A stretch of 64,000 bases of DNA from Streptomonospora wellingtoniae. GTDB lineage: Bacteria; Actinomycetota; Actinomycetes; Streptosporangiales; Streptosporangiaceae. How positions within the stretch are numbered: the first letter of the stretch is position 1; every line of letters begins with the position of its first letter. The DNA lies in the NCBI RefSeq assembly GCF_031845375.1, contig NZ_JAVREK010000003.1:248001-312000 (forward strand). The letters run 5' to 3'. The notes below the pieces were generated by a model. The model made no database searches. It saw only the letters and a list, made by a program, of their open reading frames with translations, and was not told the DNA's origin. The position numbers were made by a program, and so were the translations under genes. Shown here one piece after another: positions 16,505-24,174 of the stretch.

Positions 16505-17853
16505 GCCCGGCGCCCCTGTCGGAGAGCGACCGCCGACTGCTGCTGCGCCTGCTGGAGCTGCCCACCGCCGGGATGCTGGAGACCGGCCCGGGCGCCGCAC
16601 CGCCGCGGCTGCGCGAGGCCCAGGACGCCTACGGGCGCGCCGCCGCCGGCCTGGGCTTCGCCGCGGTCCACCACGCGGCACCGGAGGCGGCCCGGCTGGA
16701 CCGCGCCGATGTGCCCCTGGCCGTGCGCGAGGCGGCAGCCGAGAACCCCGGGTTCCTGGCCGCCGAGCCCAGCCTGGTGCTGCGGCTGGGCCCGCCGCGC
16801 CCGCGAGCGGCCACCGCCATGTTCAACGTCCACCTCGACACCGTGTCGGGCTGGGAGCCGCCGCGCTTCGACGGCGAGAGCTTCCACGGCCGCGGGGCCG
16901 CCGACGCCAAAGGCCCGGCCGTGGCGCTGCTCGCGGGCGTCCGCGCGGCGCTGCGCGCCGAGCCGACCATCGGCACCGCCTCCGGGATCGGCGTACTGAT
17001 CCAGGCGGTCGCCGGCGAGGAGGGCGGCGCCCTGGGCACGTTCGGCACCCGCCCGCTGGTCGAGCAGGGCCACGTCGGGCGGCTGAACCTGTTCTGCGAA
17101 CCGACCGGTCTGCGCTACCTGCCGCGCTCCACCGCCGCCATGACCGCCCGCGTGCGGGCGGCCGGGCGCGACTCCGTCGACGACCGCCCCGGCGGCGGCC
17201 ACAACGCCACGGTGCTGCTGGGCTTCCTCGCCCAGCACGTGGCGGAGTCCCTGTCGGCGCGGGCGGGCGCCGCCGAACCGGTGTGCGTGGCGGGGCTGTG
17301 CACCGGCACGCGGCACAACCGGGTCTACGGCAGCGGCGACCTGCTGCTCAACCTGCCCTACGCCGACACCGAGGCCGGACGGCGGCTGGGCGTGGCCGTC
17401 GAGTCGGCTGTGGACGGCGGGCTCGACGCGTTCGCGGCGCGCTTCGCCGAGGCGCCCGGGTTCGCACTCACCGCAGCCGAGGCACGGAAAATCACCCGCC
17501 TGGAGTGGCTCAAGCGCGGCCTGCCCACCCTCGACTGCCGCGACCCCTGGATGCACCGCCTGCTTGGCGAGAGCGCGGGCCTGGCGCCCTGGCCCTCCGA
17601 TGAGCAGGCGTTCACCTGCGACGCGGTGTGGATGGACGGTGTCCCCGACACCGCCGCTGCGGTGCTCGGCCCCGGCGACCTGGCCGCCAACAACGCCCAC
17701 GCCGACGGCGAGTTCGCCCGCCTCGCCGAGCTTGAGGGCTTCGCCGAGGCGGTCGCGCGCGTCCTCACGGCCTTCGCCCGCGAGTGCCGACCCGATATGC
17801 AGAACCGCGCCCCGCAGGCCGCGCATCCCCGGACAGGAGACCGCACCGCATGA
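16501..17853 (+). CDS. M20-family metallo-amidohydrolase
   Basis: 450 residues with the complete di-zinc set of the M20 (ArgE/DapE/LysK) family: FNVHLDTVSG, GRGAADAKGP, AGEEGG, CEPT and NNAHADGE. A dimerisation lid lies in the middle (~190-300). ATG 16501 overlaps the isomerase stop. M20 enzymes hydrolyse N-acyl or peptide bonds of small substrates. In a biosynthetic train one likely job is removing an N-acyl protecting group after the aminotransferase step. LysK-like release from an amino-group carrier protein was considered, but no LysW-type carrier gene is visible here. Confidence 0.85.
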   Translation: MSPAPLSESDRRLLLRLLELPTAGMLETGPGAAPPRLREAQDAYGRAAAGLGFAAVHHAAPEAARLDRADVPLAVREAAAENPGFLAAEPSLVLRLGPPRPRAATAMFNVHLDTVSGWEPPRFDGESFHGRGAADAKGPAVALLAGVRAALRAEPTIGTASGIGVLIQAVAGEEGGALGTFGTRPLVEQGHVGRLNLFCEPTGLRYLPRSTAAMTARVRAAGRDSVDDRPGGGHNATVLLGFLAQHVAESLSARAGAAEPVCVAGLCTGTRHNRVYGSGDLLLNLPYADTEAGRRLGVAVESAVDGGLDAFAARFAEAPGFALTAAEARKITRLEWLKRGLPTLDCRDPWMHRLLGESAGLAPWPSDEQAFTCDAVWMDGVPDTAAAVLGPGDLAANNAHADGEFARLAELEGFAEAVARVLTAFARECRPDMQNRAPQAAHPRTGDRTA

Positions 17854-18044
17854 CCGGCCGCGGCCCGGAGCGACCTCGGCACCACGGGTGCTCCGCGGCT
17901 CCGACCCCGGGGAACGCCGCGACCGGTCCCCCACACGGCCGCGACCCGGCGGGCCCTCCCCGAAGCGCGGTCCCACGCGTAGGCGGGATCCCGCCGAATC
18001 CGGCCCCGGACCTCCCGCCGGGCCGCACCCCCCCGTACTCGACC

Positions 18045-19283
18045 ATGAAGAGGAAGGCGACACCCACCGTGGTAGCCCCAGAGACGCAGCAGCCCTCCGC
18101 CGCGGTGAAGGGGGGAGCCGGTGCACCGGCTCCCCCCGCCCCCGTCCCGGAACCGGGCGCCCCGCCCGAACCGCGCGGCGAGGGTCGGCGCGTCTTCCCA
18201 GCCGATCTGCTCGCCTTCGCCGAGCGGATGTTCGCCGCGCACGGACTGCCGCCCGAGCGCGCCGGCGCCGCCGCCGAGGCTTTGTGCTACGGCGACCTGT
18301 GCGGCCACCCCTCCCACGGCCTGGCCAACCTCACGCGCATCTACCTGCCCGCACTCGCCGACGGCCGCGTCGACCCCCGGGCGCGGCCGCGGACCGTCGC
18401 CGACAACGGCGCGTCCCTGCTGGTCGACGCCTGCCGGGCGCCAGGACTGTGGCAGGCGGGCGCGGCGATGGACACAGCCGTGCAGCGGGCGCGGGAGTAC
18501 GGGGTCGGGCTCGTGTCGGTCCGCGGCGCCACCCACTTCGGGTGCGCCGGCCGCCACGCGGCGCGCGCCGTCGAGCACGGCATGATCGGAGTCGTCGCCG
18601 CCAACTGCGGCCGCCAGCGCATCGCACCGCCGCCCGGCGGACTGGCGCCGATGCTGGGCACCAACCCGCTCAGCGTCGCCGCGCCCGCGCTCCCCGACCG
18701 CCCGTTCGTGCTCGACATGAGCACGACCGCGGCTCCGACGGGCCGCGTGCGCGAGGCGGCGCGCGCGGGGAGCAGCGTTCCCGCAGGCTGGCTGGCGGAC
18801 TCGGCCGGCGTGCCCGTCACCGACCCCGCGGCATTCGATCGCGGCGACGCGCACCTGCTCTGGCTGGGCGCCGGAGCCTCGGCTCGCTCCGGCGGCGCCT
18901 ACAAGGGGTTCGGGCTGGCACTGGCCGTGGAGGTCCTGGCGGCGCTGCTGCCCGGCGCCGGCCTGGGGCCGGTGGGGGCGGACGAGGTCGACGACCGCAG
19001 GGACGACGACATCGGCTTCCTCGCTGCGGCCATCGCCCCGGACCGCCTGCGCGAAGGGTTCGGGGTCGGCGCCGGGGAACTGTTCTCCGCGGTGCTGGAA
19101 GGGCCGCCGGCCGACTCCGGTGCGCCGGTGCGCTACCCGGGGTGGCACGAGGCCGAGGCGGCGGCGCGCCACCGCCGCGACGGTGTCCGGCTGCCGTCCG
19201 CGCTCCTGCGCGAACTCGCCGAGGCCGCCGATGCCGCGGGGGTCGCGAGGGTCGCGGCGCCGCCCGCCAACGGGGGACGCTGA
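18045..19283 (+). CDS. Malate/L-lactate dehydrogenase-family (Ldh_2) oxidoreductase
   Basis: NAD(P)-dependent 2-hydroxyacid or imine reductase family. Homology begins near 18190 (RRVFPADLLAFAERMF) and shows CGHPSHGLANL, catalytic-His context GATHFGCAGRHA, LGTNPLSVAAP, LDMSTTAAPTGRV and YKGFGLALAVEVL. The start is unsure. ATG 17850 overlaps the M20 stop (ATGA, AGGAG upstream) but adds ~110 Pro/Gly-rich residues; ATG 18045 lacks a clear ribosome site; GTG 18069 has AGGAAGG 11 bases upstream. Family length (~340) favours a late start. It overlaps the next gene as TGATG. It may reduce a keto or imino acid of the pathway. Confidence 0.8.
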   Translation: MKRKATPTVVAPETQQPSAAVKGGAGAPAPPAPVPEPGAPPEPRGEGRRVFPADLLAFAERMFAAHGLPPERAGAAAEALCYGDLCGHPSHGLANLTRIYLPALADGRVDPRARPRTVADNGASLLVDACRAPGLWQAGAAMDTAVQRAREYGVGLVSVRGATHFGCAGRHAARAVEHGMIGVVAANCGRQRIAPPPGGLAPMLGTNPLSVAAPALPDRPFVLDMSTTAAPTGRVREAARAGSSVPAGWLADSAGVPVTDPAAFDRGDAHLLWLGAGASARSGGAYKGFGLALAVEVLAALLPGAGLGPVGADEVDDRRDDDIGFLAAAIAPDRLREGFGVGAGELFSAVLEGPPADSGAPVRYPGWHEAEAAARHRRDGVRLPSALLRELAEAADAAGVARVAAPPANGGR

Positions 19284-20263
19284 TGCCCGAAACCCCGCTG
19301 CGCGTCGGTGTCATCGGGCTGGGGGCGATCTCCCGCTTCTACCTGGCCGCGCTGGAGAGCACGCCGTCGCTGCGGCTGGCGGCGGTGTGCGACCGCCACC
19401 CCGAGGCGCTCTCCCCGCTGCGCGACCGCGTGCCCTGCTACCTGGACCACCGGGAGATGCTCGCCGGCGGCGGGCTGGACGCGGCGGTGGTCAGTGCGCC
19501 CAACCACATGCACGCTCCGCTGTGCCGCGACGTCCTGGCCGCCGGTCTGCCGGTCTGCGTGGAGAAGCCGCTGGCCATCCTTCCCGCCGACGGCGACGCG
19601 CTGCGAGCCGAGGCCCGGCTGCGCGGAGTCACCCTGTTCACCGCCTTCCACCGGCGCTACAACCTCGCCGTGCGCGCCCTCGCCGACCGGCTGCCGCAGG
19701 GGGTGCCGGTGGCCGAGGTGCGGGTGCGATACCTGGAGCGCATCGAGGACCACATCGGCCGCGACGCCTGGTACCTGGACCCGGCCCGCAGCGGCGGAGG
19801 ATGTGTGGCCGACAACGGCCCCAACGCCTTCGACCTGGCACGGATGCTGCTCGGCGAGCTTTCCGTGGCTGAGGCGCACATCGCCCGCGACCGCGAGGCG
19901 GTCGACCGGCGGGCCGCGATCGGGCTGCGCTCCGAAGGCGGCGCCACGGCTTCGGTGGAGCTCGACTGGTCCTATCCCGGCGAGCTCAAGGACGTCCGGG
20001 TACGGCTGGCCGACGGAAGCACCGACTCCGCCGACATGCTCGGCGGCTTCCCCGGCTTCAAGAGCTCGCTGTGGCACGAGTACCGGGGTGTGCTCGGCGA
20101 CTTCGCGAGCCGTCTGCGCGCCCCCCGCCCGCGGGACGACGACGGCGGACCGGCGGCGCTCGCCCTGGTGGACGCCGCCTACAGATCGGAGTGCCGAGCG
20201 CGGCCCGGAGGGGAGCCGGTGGCCGGAGGGAACGCGCACGACACGGAAGGGGGAGGCCGGTGA
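19283..20263 (+). CDS. Gfo/Idh/MocA-family oxidoreductase (second)
   Basis: 326 residues, a classical family member. It has Rossmann motif VGVIGLGAISRFYLAAL, the catalytic Lys in CVEKPLAI, and the NGPNAFDLARMLLG segment in which the active-site Asp/His region normally lies. The start ATG shares bases with the preceding TGA (TGATG), and its own stop is shared the same way with the next ATG, so expression is tightly coupled. It should use NAD(H) or NADP(H) to oxidise or reduce a sugar, inositol or imine carbon. Paired with two aminotransferases, ketone formation before amination is the simplest reading (inference). Confidence 0.88.
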   Translation: MPETPLRVGVIGLGAISRFYLAALESTPSLRLAAVCDRHPEALSPLRDRVPCYLDHREMLAGGGLDAAVVSAPNHMHAPLCRDVLAAGLPVCVEKPLAILPADGDALRAEARLRGVTLFTAFHRRYNLAVRALADRLPQGVPVAEVRVRYLERIEDHIGRDAWYLDPARSGGGCVADNGPNAFDLARMLLGELSVAEAHIARDREAVDRRAAIGLRSEGGATASVELDWSYPGELKDVRVRLADGSTDSADMLGGFPGFKSSLWHEYRGVLGDFASRLRAPRPRDDDGGPAALALVDAAYRSECRARPGGEPVAGGNAHDTEGGGR

Positions 20264-20712
20264 TGGGAGAGGACGGGCCCAAGCGGGCGGTCACGGGCAC
20301 GGTGGTCAAGGTGCTGATCCATCGGCGCGAGGAGCGCGGCATGGAGCTGCTGCCGTTCGCGAGCCGGTGCGTGCGGGCCGGCGAGGTGCACGAGCTGGTC
20401 GCCACCGACCACGCGGAGACCGCGGACGGCTCGCGGATCGACCGCGTGGCGTTCCTCGGGTTCGCCGAGATCGGGTGCGCGGGCGTCGTCGACCGCGGGG
20501 ACGAGCTGCGGGTTGACGGGCGTGTGGTCGGCACCGTGCTGGGGTTCGACGGCTGCCACTTCCCCAACCACTACAACATCCTCGTGCACACCCGCGCGCC
20601 GCTGACGGGCGGCGAACTGGACCTTCACCCCGAGGACCGGGTGGAGTTCGCGCCCGCTTCCCGGCCCGGAGCGCGGACCGCCGCGGCGGCGGGAGCGGCC
20701 CGCGAGGGCTGA
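20263..20712 (+). CDS. Small DUF6917-like protein
   Basis: 149 residues, last gene of the plus-strand train, coupled to the Gfo/Idh gene by TGATG. Conserved-looking blocks are VTGTVVKVLIHRREERG, RCVRAGEVHEL and VLGFDGCHFPNHYNILV, with a Cys-His-Asn-His run that might bind a metal or act in catalysis. I recall similar short proteins under the label DUF6917 in actinobacteria, but that assignment is from memory and unverified. No signal peptide or membrane segment. Its fixed place at the end of the train argues for a pathway-specific role; the reaction is unknown. Confidence 0.7.
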   Translation: MGEDGPKRAVTGTVVKVLIHRREERGMELLPFASRCVRAGEVHELVATDHAETADGSRIDRVAFLGFAEIGCAGVVDRGDELRVDGRVVGTVLGFDGCHFPNHYNILVHTRAPLTGGELDLHPEDRVEFAPASRPGARTAAAAGAAREG

Positions 20713-20726
20713 GTCGGGCGTGCTGG

Positions 20727-20756
20727 AGCGGCACCGGAACCCGTTCCGGTGCCGCT
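20727..20756. terminator. Hairpin after the plus-strand biosynthetic train
   Basis: A stem of 13-14 bp (GCGGCACCGGAAC pairing with GTTCCGGTGCCGC) around a 2-base centre, 15 bp after the stop at 20712. No long T-tract follows, as is usual in high-GC actinobacteria. Probably terminates the plus-strand train. Confidence 0.7.
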
Positions 20757-20792
20757 TCGGCGGGACCGGGCGGATCCGGTCGGACAACGCTT

Positions 20793-20835
20793 TGCCGCCG
20801 GGCGTGCCCGAGGGGATGGGGCACGCCCGGCGGCA
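20793..20835. terminator. Second hairpin in the convergent gap
   Basis: Perfect 17 bp stem (TGCCGCCGGGCGTGCCC and its complement) with a 9-base loop. It lies between the biosynthetic train and the convergent EF-hand gene, and can work for either strand. Confidence 0.65.
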
Positions 20836-20839
20836 GGAA

Positions 20840-20879
20840 CCGGGGCCGCCCGCACCCCCTGCGCTGCGGGCGGCCCCGG
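20840..20879. terminator. Third hairpin, next to the EF-hand gene stop
   Basis: Perfect 15 bp stem (CCGGGGCCGCCCGCA and its complement) with a 10-base loop, 13 bp from the EF-hand stop at 20893. Most likely the terminator of the minus-strand EF-hand gene. Together with the two hairpins before it, it strongly insulates the two transcripts. Confidence 0.7.
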
Positions 20880-20892
20880 CACGGCCGCCTGC

Positions 20893-21420
20893 TTACCGGC
20901 CGAGGAGCGGGACGTCGGTGCGCCCCAGGTGGTAGTCCCGCACGGCGGCCATGAGCTCGTCGACGGTCACGTAGCCGTTGCCGTTGGTGTCGATGCTGCG
21001 GAAGACGGCCTGGGGGTCGCCGGCCACGCCGATCCCGTCGAGCCAGCGTGAGAACTCGTCGGGGCTGACCCGGCCGTCGCCGTCCTTGTCGAGGAGGTCC
21101 ACGATCGCCCTGACGGTCGGACGCAGCACGCGGCTGAAGCCCTCGTCGCCCTGGCTGATGATCTCGGCCTCGGCGACCTCCGCGAACTCGTCGGCGTTGA
21201 GCGAGCTCTTGCCGGCCTTGCTCGAGAGGTAGTCCCACATCTGGGTGTAGGCGTCGAACACCGCGCGGCCGCGGGGAGATGTGTCGTCCTCGCCGAGCTT
21301 GCGCATGATCTCGCGCGCCTCGGCCTCGAAGTCGGAGCGGTCGATGGTGCCGTCGCCATTGTTGTCCCAGTGCGCGAACCGCTCGTTCAGCCGCTCGCGC
21401 TCTTTCACGCCGTTCGCCAT
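20893..21420 (-). CDS. EF-hand calcium-binding protein, calerythrin-like
   Basis: 175 residues, cytosolic. Three canonical EF-hand loops are visible: DNNGDGTIDRSDF near residue 19, DKDGDGRVSPDEF near 112 and DTNGNGYVTVDEL near 145. A degenerate second loop (KAGKSSLNADEF) lacks most acidic ligands. This four-hand layout with a dead second hand and ~175 residues matches actinobacterial calerythrin-type proteins. ATG 21420 has AAGGG upstream. It probably buffers or senses calcium; targets unknown. It stands alone, convergent to the biosynthetic train. Confidence 0.92.
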   Translation of the reverse strand: MANGVKERERLNERFAHWDNNGDGTIDRSDFEAEAREIMRKLGEDDTSPRGRAVFDAYTQMWDYLSSKAGKSSLNADEFAEVAEAEIISQGDEGFSRVLRPTVRAIVDLLDKDGDGRVSPDEFSRWLDGIGVAGDPQAVFRSIDTNGNGYVTVDELMAAVRDYHLGRTDVPLLGR

Positions 21421-21945
21421 AATCGACCCTTCGTATAAATGAACGATGGACACGCGTTGGTGCCGTGCAACCGGCAGGCGAAGCTTCGCAAGAAATACGG
21501 TACCACCGCGCGCGCCGCCGCATAGAGAGAATTCGGCATTGGATCGCGGCCAATTGGACGCATGCCCCGGCCTCCCTGCATACGCCATCCGAAAAGTTCG
21601 GTACAAATCATCGGAAAATCTCCGGGCAGGCGCCGCATTCGCCCGGATATGACTCTGTTGGAAGTCGAGCCGGAAACCCACCGCATGTCCGAATCAATCC
21701 AGTCACGGAAACTGTTTCACCGTTCAGGAGGCCCGAAATCCGGATAGAGGACTCCCGCATCCTGTTTCACCGTGATCGGGTACCCGAGGATCCCCCTGAA
21801 CGCTCGGAATGCGTCGCGACCGCCCGCAAACCGCCGCTCTGGCCCCGCCGCGAAACACGGACGGGCGAAAACCGGTCCATCGAAAGCCGGCAGCAGCGCG
21901 TCGGGGCCGAATCTGCGGGGGCCGGCCCTGCCGGGGCAGGCGAGA
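21421..21945. other. Gene-poor stretch upstream of the EF-hand gene
   Basis: 525 bp with lower GC than the flanks. It holds the promoter of the EF-hand gene and the 3' flank of the YaaH-like gene. Short frames here have no recognisable domain, no good ribosome site and poor codon use. I see no RNA gene. Confidence 0.6.
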
Positions 21946-22656
21946 TCAGAGCTGCTCGCGCACGCCGGCTTCGCGCTCGATACTGCCCAGCTGGGCGCGG
22001 AGGTTTCCCCCCATCGATGCGCGGCTGTCACCCCGGCGGAACACGGGCAGGACCGTCCGCTTGCTGATGTCCTCGATGAGCAGCGCAAGCGCGCCGTACA
22101 GGGCGAGCACGCTCAGCGCCACCCCCGCTGTTCCGGAGACGGTCGCCCAGATCGGCGCCCCGGTCAGCTCGTATCCCGCGGTCAGCGCGAAGCGCGCCGA
22201 GGCTGCCAGCAGCACGGCAGCGGCCAGCAGCTTGCCCGTCGCCGCGCCCGCTGCGGGTACGAGCAGGCCGACCGAGGCGGCCAGCATCAGCACACCGAGC
22301 GTGGGAACGGCGATCACGCCCGGCGGGGAGGTCAGGGAGACCACCGCTGTGGACAGCCAGGTGCCGCCCAGGATGCCCATTCCGGTCCCGACCACGATGT
22401 CGCGGCCCAGGAAGCCGAAGACACAGCCGAGCAGCTGCAGCGGGAAGGCGAAGGCGATCAGCACCAGGGACACGTGGTCGCGCTCGCTGGCGGGCAACCA
22501 GCCCAGCTGGAGCGAGCTGAGCATCAGGGTGGCCACAGCCAGCGCCATGAAGCCCACCGGTGCGGGACTGGCGATGGGGCGCAGGCCGATCCGCACGGCC
22601 GGCCGGTCCGGATCGGTCCCTTCGTCCGACGGTCTCTCGGGGGCGGGTCCGGTCAC
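21946..22656 (-). CDS. GPR1/FUN34/YaaH-family (acetate uptake-type) membrane protein
   Basis: 236 residues with six predicted membrane helices. The family signature near the first helix reads IASPAPVGFMALAVATLML (canonical form NPAPLGL). GTG 22656 is chosen because a GAGGAG site lies five bases upstream and the longer upstream frame has no homology. Family members form hexameric channels or carriers for acetate and related small acids; plant and fungal homologues affect ammonium export. The C-terminal tail is cytosolic and charged. It stands alone next to gene remnants, and nothing in the context narrows the substrate. Confidence 0.75.
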   Translation of the reverse strand: MTGPAPERPSDEGTDPDRPAVRIGLRPIASPAPVGFMALAVATLMLSSLQLGWLPASERDHVSLVLIAFAFPLQLLGCVFGFLGRDIVVGTGMGILGGTWLSTAVVSLTSPPGVIAVPTLGVLMLAASVGLLVPAAGAATGKLLAAAVLLAASARFALTAGYELTGAPIWATVSGTAGVALSVLALYGALALLIEDISKRTVLPVFRRGDSRASMGGNLRAQLGSIEREAGVREQL

Positions 22657-22768
22657 GGTGGCTCCTCGGCGACTCGCTTCCGCGCCGGACGCCGCGTGTC
22701 GCCGACGCGGCCCGGCCGGCGGCCTGGTCACCGGGCCCGGGGACCGCGGGGCGGGGAACGCGCGCCGC

Positions 22769-22858
22769 CGCGGCTCGGGCGGCCGGGGCGGCGCGAACCA
22801 AGCCGCACTGCCTACCCCGGCACAGTAGCGCGCGGCCGCCGCGCCGATCGCGGCGGGC
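22769..22858. repeat. Imperfect direct repeat, copy 1
   Basis: About 90 bp that recur at 23323-23405 in the same direction (roughly 80% identical by eye, with a short gap). Shared blocks include CGCGGCTCGGGCGGCC and CGCGCGGCC. The two copies flank the MpaB-like remnant, which suggests a segmental duplication or an old insertion event. Confidence 0.6.
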
Positions 22859-22959
22859 CTTCGCGCAGCGCCGTCCCGGGGGCCGGCAAGGGTCGCGGCC
22901 CATCGCCGGCGCCGACCCCCTCTTCGGGCGAGGCGGCCGGCGCCGCGGCGGCTCCGGCC

Positions 22960-23117
22960 GTGTAGAGCTGGGAGACGGGCGTTCCCATCCCCTCGTAGTC
23001 CCATTCGCCCGAGCGGCGGTGCAGCTCCCGGATCGCGGCGTGCACCAGCCGCACCTTCTGGCAGGTCGGCACGAGCTTCGAGTGCTCGGTGAAGGCGTCG
23101 GAATCGCCCATCCCCAT
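22960..23117 (-). pseudogene. Fragment of an MpaB/DUF2236-type oxygenase-like gene
   Basis: The frame reading DSDAFTEHSKLVPTCQKV, then RLVHAAIRELHRRSGEWDYE and GTPVSQLYTAG, resembles an internal helix-rich stretch of MpaB-family (DUF2236) heme oxygenase-like proteins. In those proteins a Lys-rich CQK-VRLVHAAIR helix is followed by GEWD and PINQ. Only ~50 residues match. Neither the N-terminal part nor the C-terminal heme region is present, and the frame degenerates into Pro/Ala-rich sequence. I read it as a decayed remnant between two direct repeats. Family assignment is by pattern memory. Confidence 0.5.
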
Positions 23118-23322
23118 GAAGATCCGCGTCGACTGGGAGAGCCGCCGGTGCGGCGGGGCCGATCACCTTCGCGTATCTGCTCCTGCCGCCGGCGCGATAA
23201 ACCTCCGAAGCGATGCTGGAATACCAGGTCAGACCGCAGATTCGGCCACCGTCGCGCCTCGGTCACCCCGGACCGGAATCAGCGCGCCTCCCTGGGGGCC
23301 GCCCGAACCTCGTACGCGCCGT

Positions 23323-23405
23323 CGCGGCTCGGGCGGCCGAGGCGGCGTGCGCCAAGCCGCAGTATGCGCCCGCAGCGCGCGGCCACCGCTCCGATTGCGG
23401 CGGGC
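23323..23405. repeat. Imperfect direct repeat, copy 2
   Basis: Second copy of the repeat at 22769-22858, same orientation, ~465 bp downstream. It lies between the MpaB-like remnant and the small gene at 23607. Confidence 0.6.
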
Positions 23406-23606
23406 AGTCTCCGGGACCACGGAAGCCGATCACCACCGACCTGCGGGACTAACGCAGCTCACCCAGCGTGCGATCTTCCTTCCTGGCGAATTTCCCTGGG
23501 CCACCTGCGTCATTACCGTCACCGAAACAGACGCACTCGCCCTGGAAACGTTCCAATTCCCCATGTTAGCGTGAGTTCGCCCAACCCCCCACGAAACGGG
23601 AGAATC

Positions 23607-23828
23607 ATGAAGCTCACCTTGCTCGCGAAGGACAAGCTGTCCGGCGCCAAAGGATGCCCGTCGGTTTACGTCGCTGATACAGGTGACCTGGTCGTTCAGG
23701 GTGTAGAGCTGACCGATTCAGAGATGTCTGCAATACAGAACCCGCTCGACGGAGAGGTGGCGGTCCGCATCGACCCGGAGATCGTCATCGAGGCGATCGA
23801 GCGCTTCAGACACAGCGAAACCGCCTAG
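23607..23828 (+). CDS. Small conserved-looking protein, unknown function
   Basis: 73 residues starting MKLTLLAKDKLSGAKGCPSV; ATG 23607 has GGGAGA a few bases upstream. The composition is well behaved: a beta-rich N-half with one Cys, then a C-terminal amphipathic helix (IDPEIVIEAIERFRHSE). Codon use is less GC-biased than in neighbours, suggesting recent acquisition. Similar short actinobacterial proteins often sit beside HTH regulators, but none is adjacent here. A palindromic repeat starts 13 bp after its stop. Function unknown. Confidence 0.65.
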   Translation: MKLTLLAKDKLSGAKGCPSVYVADTGDLVVQGVELTDSEMSAIQNPLDGEVAVRIDPEIVIEAIERFRHSETA

Positions 23829-23841
23829 ACTCGGCCGAACT

Positions 23842-23906
23842 CCGTCGATCTTGTAGCTATCGCAAAGGAAAGCGATTTCCATTTGCGATAGCTACAAGAT
23901 CGACGG
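23842..23906. repeat. Type A palindromic repeat, copy 2 (perfect arms)
   Basis: Perfect 25 bp arms (left arm starting CCGTCGATCTTGTAGCTATC) closed by an inner perfect stem GGAAA-GCGA-TTTCC with a GNRA-type tetraloop, making one long hairpin. It follows the small gene at 23607. By its asymmetric core it has the orientation of 43622, opposite to the other three copies. Confidence 0.95.
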
Positions 23907-24174
23907 TGCTGTGCTGGGTGCCGCCCTCGTGGCCGCCCGGTTGCCCGGGCATCTCGGCGCCTTTCCCGACAGCACAACGAAACTCACTCAGAACGGCCAA
24001 TGACGCCGGATGGATCGAACCAGAAGAACGCCGCATAGCCGGGTGAATCGCAGTTCGACTGACACGGATACGCCAATGCCGGTAAAAGTCAAGGCAGGAA
24101 CGTCCCCTTGGCGAAAGGCGTCGCGTGGTCCCCTCAACCACTGGCCCTCCTATCCGAGTCCCGCGGCCGTTTAG

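Noticed and set aside
16501..17853. M20 enzyme as LysK of an amino-group carrier protein system
   Set aside because: No LysW-like carrier or its ligase lies in the window, so the simpler amidohydrolase reading is kept.
18121..18585. Separate small gene inside the Ldh-family gene
   Set aside because: It is an alternative frame within a clearly conserved dehydrogenase domain.
2836..20712. Assignment of the locus to kanosamine, 2-deoxystreptamine or another named aminocyclitol pathway
   Set aside because: No 2-deoxy-scyllo-inosose synthase, phosphatase or glycosyltransferase is present, and the UbiA, ligase and CoA-transferase genes do not fit those pathways.
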